Of a stretch of 64,000 bases of DNA, positions 10,664 to 22,940 are shown one piece after another (position 1 is the stretch's first letter; each line of letters begins with the position of its first letter). The stretch spans positions 165,801 to 229,800 of the forward strand of contig JAYKXP010000086.1 in assembly GCA_037176845.1 (NCBI GenBank). Direction: 5' to 3'. A program made the position numbers and the translations under genes. Below the pieces are notes generated by a model, which had not been told where the DNA came from, searched no databases, and saw only the letters and a program-made list of their open reading frames with translations. The DNA is from Paramarasmius palmivorus (lineage: Eukaryota > Basidiomycota > Agaricomycetes > Agaricales > Marasmiaceae).

Positions 10664-12057
10664 ATGGATGATGATACCTGCGTTGCGCGCGATACGGCAA
10701 GCCTCATTTCAATTTTTGTGGAAAGTATACTATATGGTACGCAGCCAGTCATCCTTTCTGCATATCTTCTCATTGGACCTTTAGGGATCTTTGCATCCTT
10801 GTCGTTAGCCACGGTTATGATTCTTTTCCATCGACGGAATCATCGCATCTCTCTCTCATCTGGTAGTAGGAGATCTCCTAGTGGTGTGTTGATCATTGCT
10901 GGTTTGATGTTTCTGGTGGGGACGATCGTGAGTCTCAGCCAATGTTACCCCATCTCTCTCACAGGTTCGTTGTTAGCATGTTGGTGCAAGTTTTCACCGT
11001 GTTCTGCATGGAATGGACCAGCCTGTTGCATTGTCGAATAACTCTCTTTACTCGCTCCGAGACGCTATCTTCATTCTCAAGGCTGTCGCGTACTTTTCTC
11101 AGACCATGCTAGGAGATGGATTTTGGGTGAGCGACGCATCACGTGCTGATCATGTGTACTGATTGACTTAAAACACGTAGCTTTATCGTTTGCATGTCGT
11201 CTGGAATGGAGATAAGCGTGTTACCTTCCCATTCGCCATATTACTGGCAAGCAATATAGGTCAGGGATACCAGCACATATTGAGTGATTAATCTCAAGTA
11301 CTACTAGCTACGGGAATAAAAACCGTTCAAGCCCTGACCCGAGCCTCTGAAGCTGATCCGTTCTTCACTGAAATTGCAAGATGGATAATTTCTTTTATCT
11401 CAATGACGCTAGCCACTAGTATCGGATGCACAGGTATGAATTAATCTCTACACTCCTTTCGTCATTTAACATGAACCCTTCAGCTATGATTGCAATACGT
11501 ATATGGCACATCCACCGGCGCACTTTTCGCTGCCCGTTCACGATGCGACTGACGGGTTCTTCAATTCTCCCTACCTTTGCTGTTGTTGTGATTGAATCAG
11601 GAGCGATATATTGCACAGCCCTGGTGGTATGTCTATCGATATTCCTTTGTGATAAGAATCGATATGTCCGCTATGACACACCGCACGACTTGGTATATCA
11701 TTTTCTTCCCAAAAGACACCTCAGGCGCTGATACTCTGCATTCACTTAGCTGACCCAAGTTATTGTGAGTGGCCATTATTTCTCAGCTTCCTCCTTCTTG
11801 ATCATACCTGTCTCTAGGGGATAACATTTTCCATGGTAATCGTTCGTGTTTCGTCGGCTTCCCATGAATCTCAGCCTCTCTCTCCATTGGACACTTCCGC
11901 GATATCATGGCAACATTCCTCGAGGCGGAGTTCGAGGCTTACTGTTCGTCAGAGGCTATCAGTGCCTTCGGAGGTTCACCTCACTCGCCGGGACGTTTAC
12001 CATGCAAAGGATTCGTGGTCCCCAACTGAGGAATCTTCGGTCTCAACGAGTGTTTGA
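10664..12057 (+). CDS. Seven-helix membrane protein, paralogue 1
   Basis: Seven exons join in phase: 10664-10927, 10977-11126, 11181-11259, 11308-11433, 11484-11626, 11750-11764 and 11818-12057. They give about 338 residues. The diagnostic order of this Agaricomycete family is visible: a first helix after ILYG, a helix with LASLSLATVMILF, the TMLGDGFWLYRLHVVWN segment, a long helix with SIGCT, the VIESGAIYCTALV helix, and a final helix GITFSMVIVRV before a hydrophilic serine-rich tail. Members are multi-pass proteins of unknown function. The 15-nt sixth exon is the weakest part of the model. Paralogues lie at 15932 and 53896 on the same strand; this one is the most divergent of the three. Confidence 0.75.
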
Positions 12058-12567
12058 GGTCGTTGGACTACCTGTTGAAGCGTTATAGATGGTTCAAGAA
12101 AGTTAAAGAATCCCGATGCTTCTCGTTTGGCTCATTCAGACCCTCAGGTGCGCCACTAGGCCGCTTCATTCGGCGATAGCGTACCACAGTGATCATGCAT
12201 GTGCGAGTGTACTTACAACCGAAACTCTTATATTCGGAAGATACGCTGGGAACATCACGGTTCAACGCTTTTAACGTGGATATGCGCCCGAAAGAATTGA
12301 AGCGCCAGAAGTGGGCGATTATATTCACTAGAGGTCTGCTCCAGAAGGCAACCGTATGGTTTTGTGTGTTATGTATCCTTGAATCCCTGGATGAGACAAC
12401 CGCAGTACAGAAAATTGCTGAAACGTCCTGAGACCAGTACAAATAATATTCGCTAATTTGTTCCGGCGTACATACTGGATTTCCGCAGGAGTCTCCGGGG
12501 TGGTGATTCTGGTCAGGTCGTTCGGTGTCCCAGCGATATGTATGCTTGTAGAGCCCAAGTCCGGCAT
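12058..12567. other. Intergenic, nothing recognised
   Basis: The spacer between the seven-helix gene and the tRNA shows only non-homologous open frames on both strands. Confidence 0.5.
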
Positions 12568-12668
12568 GGTAAGATGGCCGAGCGGTTAAGGCGTGTGACT
12601 CAAGCTTTGGTGAAAGCTTCCCTTCTCATGGGAGAAATCCCGCCTGGGTTCAAATCCCAGTCTTACCA
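12568..12668 (+). tRNA. tRNA-Leu (CAA) with 20-nt intron
   Basis: The acceptor arms GGTAAGA and TCTTACC pair, and the discriminator base is A. The D arm is GCC...GGC with a GAGCGGTTAA loop. The anticodon stem TGTGA pairs with TCATG using two G-U pairs. The loop CTCAAGC gives anticodon CAA at 12601-12603. The T arm CTGGG-TTCAAAT-CCCAG is canonical. A long variable arm (GGGA...TCCC) confirms a class II tRNA. The intron is 12605-12624, directly after the base 3' of the anticodon; its AAAGCTT can pair with the anticodon region, as is usual for nuclear tRNA introns. Pol III terminator T-run follows (ATTTTTT). It decodes UUG. Confidence 0.95.
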
Positions 12669-13065
12669 TATTTTTTGCTTTTTCACGTCAGATATCTGTC
12701 TTATATGTAACGTCTTTATTACCTCCTCAAGCTGAGTTCCTAGCTAAAGGCTCCAACTTGAAGTAACACACCACATCGTAAATGTATTGAGTACAGAATA
12801 TGCAGAATAAGGTGTTTAATGACGACTTGAGTGGACTTTACTCGGTTCAGATTGGTCCAGTCGAAGATATAAAACGAGGAAAAGCAGACATAAAATAATC
12901 CTGAGCCTTCAGTCGTGAAATCTCTGGCCGGAGCCTTTCTTTATATTACTCGATAATCTGAAATAGTGCTTGCCATCGTTGCTAGGAGCGCGACTCGTAA
13001 GGCTGACACAATGTCAAAGTAATATACACTAGATACATAAATTTGAAACTTACACACCAGAATGT
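12669..13065. other. Spacer, nothing recognised
   Basis: The T-run terminator of the tRNA is followed by sequence without coding or repeat signal, up to the 3' end of the minus-strand F-box-like gene. Confidence 0.5.
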
Positions 13066-14447
13066 CTATAGTGGATCCATCATCAGCAAGTTTACTCCAC
13101 TACGCTGATACCGATTAATTAGGCTCACACTCAGCCTTCCTTGCTCGTTACATCGATAAAAGAGATGTAACACTCTCTGGACGTACTCCAGTCTCTCCTG
13201 CACATCGCATCCATGAACCGGAACGTAAATCTCCTTTTGAACGCAAGAAAATTGCTCCGAAAAAAGCAGCTCGTCGAACGCGTGCCATTCCAAGGTCGAT
13301 GACACCAAGTTGTGTCGCCCAATGACTAGATTGAGCTTTCTCAACCGATTTGGAAACGGAAGAGATTTTAGGGTGTGTTTAAGCCTTGACAGGATTACTT
13401 CAAGCTTGGGAAGCGGTGCGGGGCTCACTTTTGAATCGGGTATATGAACGCCGAGTGTGTCAAGGTGTGTAAGGTGTGATAGGTCGTATACATATTCGTC
13501 TACAAGGCAGTTGAAAGTTCAACACTGACTGCAAATAGACAATGGAAACAGAACTCACATTCATCATCCCCGAGATAACTGAGCGGATCGACGTCGTCAC
13601 TTGGGAAGCTTATGTAGAGCGAAGTGAGATTACTGCTCAGCTGGAGGTATGTTGGGACCCTTTCTCCAGGACCTGTTGCACAATCGCAGTTTAGAATGGA
13701 AAGGTATCGGAGGTTTCCCAATGGTATTTGGCTACGAAGCCAGTCACAAATGGTATCCCACGCAAATCCGTGAAAGATTGAGATATTGAGATGTAGGGTG
13801 TGAAGGAGTGGTGGAAGAGTGATCTGATCCATTTCATTGTGTAAGTCATCCGAGTCGAGGAGGACCTCGCAGCTGATACCTAGAAACTCCAAGCGCGTAA
13901 ACGAGGAAATGAATGTGAACAATGAATTGAATGTTTCCATTCGGAAATCCAAATCAAGTCTGGTGATATGTGATTGTGGGAAGCAAGTTACGAGGAGATC
14001 ATGGTAATCTCGGTGATTAAGGAGAGGTGACGCAAAGTCCATCACTAGCGCCAGGGTGTTCACGTTAATCCTTCCCATGAATTGAGAGATGATGTTGTGA
14101 GTTGATTGGAGGTGATGACTGAGTGCGGAGATGTCATTGTCATCTTCTCCACCGGCGGGCTGTATGAAAATGGTGATGTTGCGAATGGAATGAAGAGGAT
14201 AAAGGGCGAGATTGGTGTAGAAGGGGTCTGGGTGTCGTAGCTGGCAAGACACGAGGCGAACCTTTGCCCCTTTGCTGAGGTAGCACGAGCATATCGCTGA
14301 CCATGATGAAGATACGAGGCTACAGGGATACAGAAGAGTGTTCCCGTCGTTTGCCTTTGCGTGATATCCCAGAATCATGTCAACGATCTCGAGGGGAATG
14401 CATTCTCTAGAGTTGGGTTGCTTTGGCTGATTCTGACTCTGCGACAT
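13066..14447 (-). CDS. F-box-like protein (intact paralogue)
   Basis: Two exons: 14447-13559 and 13499-13066, with a 59-bp intron (13500-13558) whose removal gives DDEYEYVYDLSHLTHL. The product is about 440 residues. The N-terminus has IPLEIVDMILGY followed by SLVSSSWSAICSCYLSKG, the usual shape of an F-box domain (SKP1-binding) in this fungal family. The rest contains repeated leucine-spaced segments (ITRLDLDF, FTRLEFLGI, LPPLLHTLHLNI, LRYLSIL, LTSLYISF), consistent with degenerate leucine-rich repeats that would select substrates for ubiquitination. The ATG before MSQSQ was preferred; an in-frame Met 26 codons upstream (14525) adds no domain. A dead sister copy lies at 48-1199 on the same strand. 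F-box assignment is by motif shape only. Confidence 0.7.
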
Positions 14448-15931
14448 AGTACTTTTTTGTAACTTGAAGTGGGTACATCGCTGGAGAAGTAATATATCAA
14501 AGCGCAGTCCGGAAAGGTCGGCCAAAAGTCAACGAAGACTACGTGGTGCGGGAGTATCGGCTGTATGCTGACTGTAACGACGTGAAGTTGTCAACTTTTA
14601 TCAGGATCTGACAAGGCAGGTTAACGTCAAACGCTGTACCTGGACATGCCGACGACCCCGACAGGGTCTAAGCAGTAAGTATCCCACAACGAGAGGACCA
14701 TAACGGCCATCTTACCCTTAACCTGCTATCGACCCTCTCGGCCAGCGCAAGGTTCACACTAGGCAGAAATGATTGCTGTCTGTGTTACCAGATTTGGCGC
14801 TCAAGTTTGACATCGCCACTTTTGAGTACTATCATTGGCTTCAGCCCCGGGCGCTACTTAGTTGACATTTGGGCGCTAGGATAATTCGGATAATCGGATA
14901 TTGATTACAGACGACCTTCTCGAGTCTGGGTGTCGACAACTAAGACGTGGGGCAGGTGTGGACCTGCCCAAAGTGCAAAATTTCTCTCTAATAGAGCAGT
15001 GGAGTAGAACCTCCTCCTTGCTCATGCTTTCGTTTGTGCGGTGCTGTTCATTCTCGTTTTCGATAGTAATGCTGTTTGCTTTCATCTACTACCAATGTGT
15101 CATTATCCATAGTTGCATATTATTCACATTGGTATGAACTGGTCCGAATATGTTTTGATAAATACTCACGAGGCTACGCCGGTTCACAACGCGCTCACTG
15201 GCAAGGAGTGTGGGCAACAAAGAACTCTATTTCTCTCCAGACGACCCTATGATTATTGATTTTGAAGAAATGATATTGGATATGCGGCTCTATTCCTGAT
15301 AGATCTCTGTGCTCATCTGGCGTACAATATAGGTGAGGGTTCTGCTCACTTCTTCATGGACGGCGCGGAACAACCTTGGGAATCTGAAAATAGCCGAGTT
15401 GAATTATCCAAGAGTTCACTGTCATTCCAATTGTAAAAAGGACATGCTTGACGGAGTTTTACTGCGCTTGAACGTCGGAGTTGATGAGGAACAAATTTAG
15501 TGCCATTTGGAGCTGATTTTGTAGTCACTTGGTAGTGAGCGCCAGCGATTGAAGGGTTTTAACGCTCGTTTTACCCAAGTCGCGTTGAACACATAGACTA
15601 ATTATTGTCATGCTATGATCAGCCTTTTGCTCTCACACTCGAGATCTTGGCATAGCATATACTATACAGTAAGTCGCTATGAATACACGGCTCAGATGCA
15701 ATTGATATAGCGGCCGCTGGGTCATGATTCTCCGGCTTGACAACGCAGTTTAGTTATTTTGCACAGGACGATGTTGACAAAGCTTTCAAATTGAAGCAAG
15801 CGGCTATGTTATCAGTGCTTCCCGCCGGGATAGTTCTTAACAACGGTGCCGCCGAGATATATCTGTGCTTCCCGAATCCCTTAAATGCTCGCTGAGAAAC
15901 CACGTACCGAATTCTAATCCAAGACCCTAGC
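14448..15931. other. Intergenic, no supported gene
   Basis: About 1.5 kb with short open frames only. GGGCGCTA occurs twice (about 14849 and 14871). I see no splice chain or repeat of known type. Confidence 0.4.
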
Positions 15932-17341
15932 ATGCTTTCCGTTGGTGAAGAAGTATTCCATATGGCGTTGGCTATTGTGAGTGCTCCAAATTCATTCACA
16001 ATTCTCTACGCTGATTAAAAGCTATCAAAAACGAGTGGGGCTCTGCGTTATACGGTGATGCCTTTTCTTCTTCGATTCGGATGTTTCTGAACTGTTGCTC
16101 AGGTGTCTATGCCGTGTTGTGCGGAACCTGCACATATATTCTAATGAAGCAGAAGCAGAACTTGTACAAGTTCAATCTATTTGCCAACACCCTCCTCTTC
16201 ATGCTCGTCACAGCATCCTTCGTTATCCATACAGTTGATGACGTATCCAACGTGATTAGGAAAAGGTACGAAAAATTCCTCGCTCAGCGCAATTAAAACC
16301 CTTGCCTTCATAGCCGTTCGAGTGATCGGGACAATAACTCGATGCAGCATGTATATATCCGGGATTTAACCGCATATAAACGAATCTCGATAGCCTGCAG
16401 GTGTGTATCTCTTTTCCGCGCTCATCAGCATGCCAACCTATGCACGAGCCAGTGCAATAGCCGATGCCCTTTTGGTAAATCAACAAAGCAAAACCCTTGG
16501 TGTCCTTCAATACCTAACACAAACACTTGCTAGCTGCTGCGCTGCTATACGGTCTGGAACCGACGATGGAGAGTTGTAATTATACCTCTGATATTACACA
16601 TTATTATGCATAGTAAGTCCACAACACTTTTCTTACCTCTGAGTTTATGTCATCCATACAGTCACAGCATTTGTAGCCAGCGGATTTGGAGTGAAAGCCA
16701 CTGTAATTGTGACTTCAATTTCTGCAGGACTCATAGCATTCAACACCATAGCCCTTTCGACCCTAATAGGTTTGTCGCCACACCACATTCGTCTAGAGAT
16801 TAACCGTTGATTGTACCTTCAGTCTACCAGATATTCCCCGTAGGACATCAAGTAGGACACTATATTGGTCCTCAGTCCCGTGGCTTATATTGCACCGTCA
16901 CTGCCGCAACGTAAGTCGCGTATACATCATGGATAATGTAGAATAACTTCTTCGTCAGGCTGGAATCCGGGATATTCTATGCGGTGTTCCTCATCATAAC
17001 TACGGCTCTCGAGATCAATCTTTTGCGTGATATGCCATTAAGTGATGGTCAATCTTTCACGTTAACTGGTTCGATGTTGGCACTCTCGGTTCTAGCTCGT
17101 GCTTGGCCCTTTGTCTCGGTAAGCTCCTTGCCTAGCCTTCACGGGTGAGGCCTTGACGCTGCATGTGAAGGGTACAACAACATCGATCATTATTGTTCGC
17201 GTGACCTTGGGCATCGCCTTGAACGATGTGGAGAGCGCTGTAACATCGCTTCGTGAGGCACAACCAGGCCAACCATCTGCTAGTACAAGTAGCTCGCAGG
17301 AACATACAATCATAGATTATGGACGCAGACTTGAAGGCTGA
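15932..17341 (+). CDS. Seven-helix membrane protein, paralogue 2
   Basis: The first exon starts at ATG 15932 (MLSVGEEVFHMALAI). A tiny second exon ends SALYG, then GVYAVLCGTCTYIL begins at 16102. Later exons carry DALL joined to LLRCYTVWNRRWRVVIIPLIL (intron 16473-16533), an ISAGLIAFN helix, the LESGIFYAVFLIITTAL helix, and a last exon with SIIIVRVTLGIALNDVESA and a serine-rich tail ending at 17341. These are the same landmarks as in the genes at 10664 and 53896. The closest relative is the 53-kb copy, which shares the IIIVRVTLGIALNDVES string exactly. No breaks are seen, but exon boundaries in the middle (16260-16470) are approximate. Multi-pass plasma-membrane-type protein; function unknown. 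Confidence 0.7.
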
Positions 17342-17700
17342 GGCCAGGCACCACTCGATGTTGATCATCGATTAGCACCTATTTATTAATCTTACTAGAA
17401 TTCCCTTCATGTCGATTCTAGGATTTACGAGACCTCGGAGAGCTTGAGCGGATGCCCAAGATACTCAAATAAGTCCAAGATTTGTTTTTATTCTTATTCC
17501 CTAGTAGATGCGCATTTGTGGCGCAGGCGACAATGGATTTGGCAGCGCAGAATCTTGGCGCGGAATCTCAGGTAGAGAGCGAAAGTCGTGGGAGAACACT
17601 CCCACATATGATGAGCAACCCTGGGAAAAGAACGCGGCGGAGTTTTTTTCGGTGACGTGAGACACTTGTTAGTTTCTTCCTTCTTGACGTCCTTCATACT

Positions 17701-18988
17701 ATGCCAAAACGAACCAGCCATCGCACCAACGTCAGTTCGAATAACGAAGACTTGTCTTCTTTATGGCAAAGATGCCATAAGATACCGAGTTGTGTTATAC
17801 AAGGCACTCGCATCAAGGACACCGAATAGTAAGTCATCCAACAGTGCATGTTGTATGTATCTGTGAATCATACATTTCAACAGTATTTTCATTTCTACAC
17901 CCGAGCTAAAGGAGAGGGCGGCAAAATCGAAACCTCGAATAACCCCTTTTGAAATGGCCCAGAGATCCACGCGGCTAATGGGTAAAGCACGTATAACGGA
18001 GTTGAGGAGGTCACCCGATAAACGAATTTTGGCCCAGGTGTATCTTTTTAAGCCCTGGAAGCAAATTTCGAGGTCCGTTCTCATGTAAGCCAATCCCTTT
18101 CACGTGTTCTTTCAACCTTTGCTAAGGCTAATTGTTCATACATCGACAGGACACGTCAAAAGCTTGTAGAAGCTCTGCCAAGCAGAGTTTTTTCACAACT
18201 CATATCTGAGTTTGAGTATGACGAGAACACGCTCGTGCATACAGCAGTAGCGAAATGTGTGGGCGAGCAGGAACTGTTCGCAGATCCGGACGATTCGTTC
18301 GTTATCGATTTGTTGCAAGACATATTAGGTACGTTCATCTAGGTCATCAGTTTCGCTCACTAAGCCATATTTCAGACGAGGGATACGTGCATCCGTTTTC
18401 GGACGACGACGATCAGCTTTGGATATCCGCCAATGGCTGGTACACACGATCGGAGATCGCACGAAACGATGGTTGCATAGAGTTCACGGTGAGGTCTGTT
18501 TAGATTCAGTAGGCTATCTCACTCACTGTACGCATGTCTCCATAGGATCTTGCTAATATTGTCTTTTATAACCCCGATAAAGACAAGCAAGTGTACTGCT
18601 TTGATTGCGAAAGGTGGCTGACGATACGTCACTACCCAAACCATATGGTTGTCCCAAGCAAGCAGCGTACAATCCAGCGGTCTGAAGTCCGCGCTATGGT
18701 CGAGGGTCCGGTTATACGTGGGATGGGCTGGAAAAGTGATTTCCTGCTCTCAATGGATTCCAGCTGGACTGGTTGTATACCGGAACGAAGTCATTCCGTG
18801 TGAAGATGTTGACGGAGTGGACGGAAGAGCAGAGAGAGCAGAATGAATGGCCTAGGAAGGCGATGTGGGTTGCGGGAAAGTTGGAGAACGACGAGAGGAT
18901 TCAACAGACGGCGCTCAGGGCTTGCTTTCTCACGATTAAGAATATCAAGGAAGTTTGGCAATGTCCAGAGTGTAAGACGGAGATCTGA
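17701..18988 (+). CDS. Unknown protein with two CxxC pairs
   Basis: Six exons keep phase throughout: 17701-17828, 17884-18084, 18150-18328, 18376-18488, 18546-18698 and 18764-18988. They give 332 residues. The protein starts with a basic segment (MPKRTSHR) and a helical, charged N-terminal half. Around residues 168-207 is an acidic stretch with DSFVIDLLQDI and FSDDDDQLW. A CFDC pair (residues 225-228) is followed by two histidines (236, 240), and a second pair, CPEC (325-328), lies at the extreme C-terminus. The two pairs, 97 residues apart, could form one zinc site or two half sites. I do not recognise the family. The last junction (donor at 18699) was chosen because it alone continues into the C-terminal reading; it is the least certain. 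Confidence 0.7.
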
Positions 18989-19543
18989 TTGGTGAGCGGA
19001 GAAGCACTTTGAGCTCATGTTCTTGTTTTCTTAGCTATCTGTCTTGTTATCGTTGCTATTGGCTCAGATACCTGTACTCTATCTATGTAATCTATCTATG
19101 TAATACATCGACGACACTCCGTCGTGTCATTCCATCTTTGGTCACTACACCAGACAGGTGATTCCCCTTTGGAGTGTCTTGGTATTCTGATTCCGATGTT
19201 AGTAAAAGTCGACGATAGTGCCTTTTTGCTCTAAGGTCGGACATATTATTTCCAATTACACCGTCTGATGGATTTCCCGGTTTGCCAGTTACTTGTCGCG
19301 ATATCGAGAAAGTTACGTGTAAAGTCACCATTCCCAACGAACAGACAACATAAAGTATCAATTGATTATCGAAGTCGTTACTGTCTATTTCCCTCTACCT
19401 CTGTGCTTGATATGCACCACCGATGAGCGGTCGACCCTCAGCATATGAAAGTTGTTACAAAAAAATTGCTACGAAAAAAAAAACATAATAAGCCACTATG
19501 ATTATTCTTGGTGAATTTAGGGGAGTGTACTCACAATGAACTT
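18989..19543. other. Spacer between convergent genes
   Basis: Contains a small duplicated phrase, ATCTATCTATGTAAT-like at about 19078-19102, and an A-run near 19460-19485. No gene is supported. Confidence 0.5.
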
Positions 19544-20074
19544 TCATCCTTGAAAGCTCAACCACCTTTGCATCACTTCATTTGTGCCTTGAAAGAACGC
19601 TTGCCTGATCTGAGCTTCGCGTTCCGGGGTCATATTCAAAAAATCGTCGATATTGTCCATATTGACCGAAGGGATTAGCTTATCCATTTCCTCTGTCAAA
19701 TAACAAGTCGCCATCAGCTTGCGCAACTATTAGCTAGTGGAGATAATAAATACCTATCACCCACTCAGGAGATGGCATCCCCGGTGACGTTTCCTTCTCT
19801 TTGCCTTTACCCTTCCCTTCAGCGGCCTGAACCTGTTCCACTGAACTCGACTCCGACTGCTGGTCCATTTGAGCATCATTCGTGGCTGGGGGGTCATCGT
19901 TCGATGGAGTATTTGCCACGTTCACAAAGTCTGCCTGCCTGATTGTCCGGGAGCGAGTGCGCCTAGCATTTGCGTTGTTGGTCAGCCCAAAGGACGGGGT
20001 CTATTGTCATTGGCTCACCTAGCTGGCCCATCCGCTGACTGGACGGCATTCCACTTTCTCTTTGGGTTAGACAT
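19544..20074 (-). CDS. Small basic-then-acidic protein, unknown function
   Basis: Three minus-strand exons, 20074-20019, 19962-19754 and 19692-19544, join in phase across introns of 56 and 61 bp; the product is 137 residues. The N-terminus is basic (MSNPKRKW, then RRTRSRTIRQ) and looks like a nuclear signal. The middle is low-complexity and rich in Gln, Ser and a GKGKGKEKE run. The C-terminus is predicted helical: EEMDKLIP, DNIDDFLNMTPEREAQIRQAF and EVMQRWLSF. There are no cysteines and no membrane segment. I do not recognise the family. The phase fit of both introns is the main support. Confidence 0.65.
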
Positions 20075-20567
20075 TGACGAGGGCTGAAGGAAAGAAGCGT
20101 GTTCAACCCTGGTTCGAAATCTGACATGACATAAAATCTCGGCGGGTCCGTCTTCTCGGCTTCAGATCCGGGCAAAGTTGTCCCAGAAAGCTTCCCAGTT
20201 GAGGAATTGAGTCTAGGGCATCCACAAGTTGCAAGCAATCATCTTATGCTCATTAAGAAAGGTTTAAGTTGTGCATCCCTTTGACATACCCTAGATTGGT
20301 AACTCCATCTACGCCGGAGTTCCGGAGACTCGCCGGGTGTGTCGTCATCCTGTTTGTGCCTGGCACAAGATTAGGGTTAGGATTCCGTTTTCTTTCTCTG
20401 CACGACAACTCCTGTTCAGTCGGCTAACCATTGTCGATACTTCCTTATCCTCGACACAAAATCCCACACAGATGCGGCACCCACTACTACCAAATGCCCC
20501 AGAGAGCATGATAGAAGGATGCACAACTCTAGCTCCTGATTTGTAACGCTGATTCTCTTCCGTTTTG

Positions 20568-20896
20568 ATGGACGGATGCAAGCCTTCCTCTCCGTCATTG
20601 AGCTTCAAATATGATCCTGAAGGTGTGTATTCGCTTCTCATGTAACTTTGAACCCCAGCTCACGTCCAGTAAGACTTGTTATCTCATCCATATCCACTTC
20701 TGCCTTGTCACCCGCACTGCTCCAACTCTCGCCGATTGCATACACCATACCATTCTACGCCCTTTCCCTCCTTCACCTTCGACGCACAAGATACGTCTAT
20801 TGCCAAGGCTATCTGGCCCTTCTACCACCCATCCAGAGTGCCAGGGCGAGGATATGGGGAACGTTGGGTGTGATAAGAGCAGAGACGGTGGTGTAA
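20568..20896 (+). CDS. Possible short two-exon gene
   Basis: ATG 20568 opens MDGCKPSSPSLSFKYDPE. A 47-bp GT-AG intron (20623-20669) joins it to RLVISSISTSALSPALLQ and a frame that ends at 20896, about 93 residues. The intron is plausible, but there is no family, signal or repeat behind it, and other frames here are equally open. Low confidence. Confidence 0.25.
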
Positions 20897-21967
20897 TAGG
20901 AAGATGGGAGACAAAGGGTACCCCGCGTGTCGGAAGATGTTCCCTTCACTTGATATGATTGCTCGCTTCCACTCCCGAGACGGTATCTCCTGGTAAACGA
21001 TGGTTAAGTGGCTAGGAAAGGGTATTCATAATCCGTTATCTCTCCTCGTTCAACGTTGGCTCGCATAGGAATACCTAGGTTATTACGCTTGAAGATGAAA
21101 CGAATTCTCCCTCTTACATTGCACAACAACCTCCTGCGACTCGTCTACACCCCCTTTGTCGATCCAGAGTTTAGCTACAACTGTCCCAACTTTTACATCT
21201 TCCCAGTGGGTTTCCTTTGTTCGTCGTGTGACGCTCCTCTAATGATTCACATAGGCGTTCGTTTCCAATCGCTGCGGGAACGGGAGAAAGGGAAATCGGT
21301 GTGGAATGGGAAGGCCTAAAGGGTTTTACTGGTACGTTTCGAGACCTTTTCCGTTCGTTGTGAGTTTTACTCATTCTATCATGTAGTTTCGTGCCTGGTT
21401 TCGTTAGGATCTACTGCGCCTTGATATAGAACTAGTTGGACGACTACACTTTAACTATCATAACACCCATGCACACCACGCACTCGTTTTTACTTCGTAC
21501 TCGTGGCAGCCTCGAAGGTGCATTTTGGGTGACATCGTGGTAGGCACTTGTAGTGTCCTCAACGGGATCGTTCCTGTTCCTGGGCCCGTATGACGCTGTT
21601 CTCGTTTTACTTTCGCATCGAAGGACATCCAACGGAGTATTGCTCGGTGTTTTTCGTTTGAAGTTTAGGATTGAAAGTACCCTTATTCGGGAGACGGTCA
21701 CCAAGTGGGTCAGAGCTAATCTGGTCAAGCGTACTAGGCTTTAGAACCAGCCCCTTTGGCATTTCAATCAGAAACGTTTCAACCGCTTCTTCGATCTGAT
21801 CCTCTTGGATGAATGGCTTCGAGGCCTGTTACGTATATGTAATCGTGCTTCCCTTCGCTTTACCGCTACCGATTGTTCCTCACCTACTTACTCGATGGTT
21901 TGAATAAAACAGTGAAACGCCATCCATCTCAAGCTATGTCCTCTGAACACGCGAAATTCTCTATGCA

Positions 21968-22564
21968 AACTCATCATCCAACCTCGGAGTTTATGCCCTA
22001 TTTTCAACTCTCAGTGCTCCGCAACTCAAGTCAGTGAAGTTTTTTGAAAGCTTTACACAATTCTTGAGGGTTTCACGGTGTGAAACGTCTTTGAACACGT
22101 TGGTTATCGAAAGGTTTCATATCCAAAATCCCCAATCATTCATGGACTTCTTCAAGACGATGTCTTGACTCCACATGTCCGTCGTCGTTTCGATGGCGAG
22201 ATCGGCTTTGAAGCAAAGCGGAACAGGTAGTTCCAGGACGTCTGACTCGGAGTATCTCTCTATCCTACTTCCTGCAAAACTAAAGCACTCTTCGAGTGGG
22301 AAGGGTGTTCTGTTGCTGTGCTTAAATCATCTCGAGTTCGCCGCCACGTTGGACAAGAGCGGGCAGGAATATCTCAACGGATTCTTGGAACCGTATTTTG
22401 GACAACCATGCTATTCTCAAACGTTGTACTTTGCTTCTTGTAAGCTTGTCCTCGCAGTATGCTCGTGGAATATGCTGGATTCGTGCTCTTCGACATCATG
22501 GGCGCGGAACAAAAACGCGTTTACTGCGATTAGGACTACCAAATGCCACCTCGACTGGTCTTGA
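21968..22564 (+). pseudogene. F-box/LRR protein relic (3' part)
   Basis: One frame reads NLGVYALFSTLSAPQLKSVKF, then FLRVSRCETSLNTLVIERF and PQSFMDFFKTMS. This is the leucine-spaced style of the C-terminal half of Agaricomycete F-box proteins. The frame meets a TGA at 22166 and then stays open for another 130 codons (LLLCLNHLEF, GQEYLNGFL). No intact 5' half with an F-box was found in 20900-21960. Interpreted as a truncated, stop-containing relic. Confidence 0.45.
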
Positions 22565-22893
22565 CATACATGCACGCACAGTCAGCCCGAGTCCGATAGC
22601 TTCACTTCTCAAACGCATTCAAGGGCTATAGACGAGTATTGACTACCTTATACTGGGTCAAACAATTTGCCTTCACTACTTGCTCTTAAACAAATATAAA
22701 CACTCGCAGCTACCCTGTGTATGGAGATGTATGAGCCCTCGCCTGCGTTGTGAGTCAGAGAGTTCATATTGTCTCGTCTCCATAGATTCCCGGGTGCGTC
22801 GGGATATCCCAAGCCTTTACTGACTCAGCGTTAATATAGAACGCTCTTTGCTGACGAAGATATGTCATTTCGATGACTGTCGCCAAATCAAGC

Positions 22894-22900
22894 TATAAAT
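22894..22900 (+). promoter_or_regulatory. TATA box of GST gene
   Basis: TATAAAT sits about 41-47 bp upstream of the ATG at 22941. Confidence 0.6.
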
Positions 22901-22940
22901 CTCGTGAAGAAATCACTATCACTCCATAAACGCTGCCATC

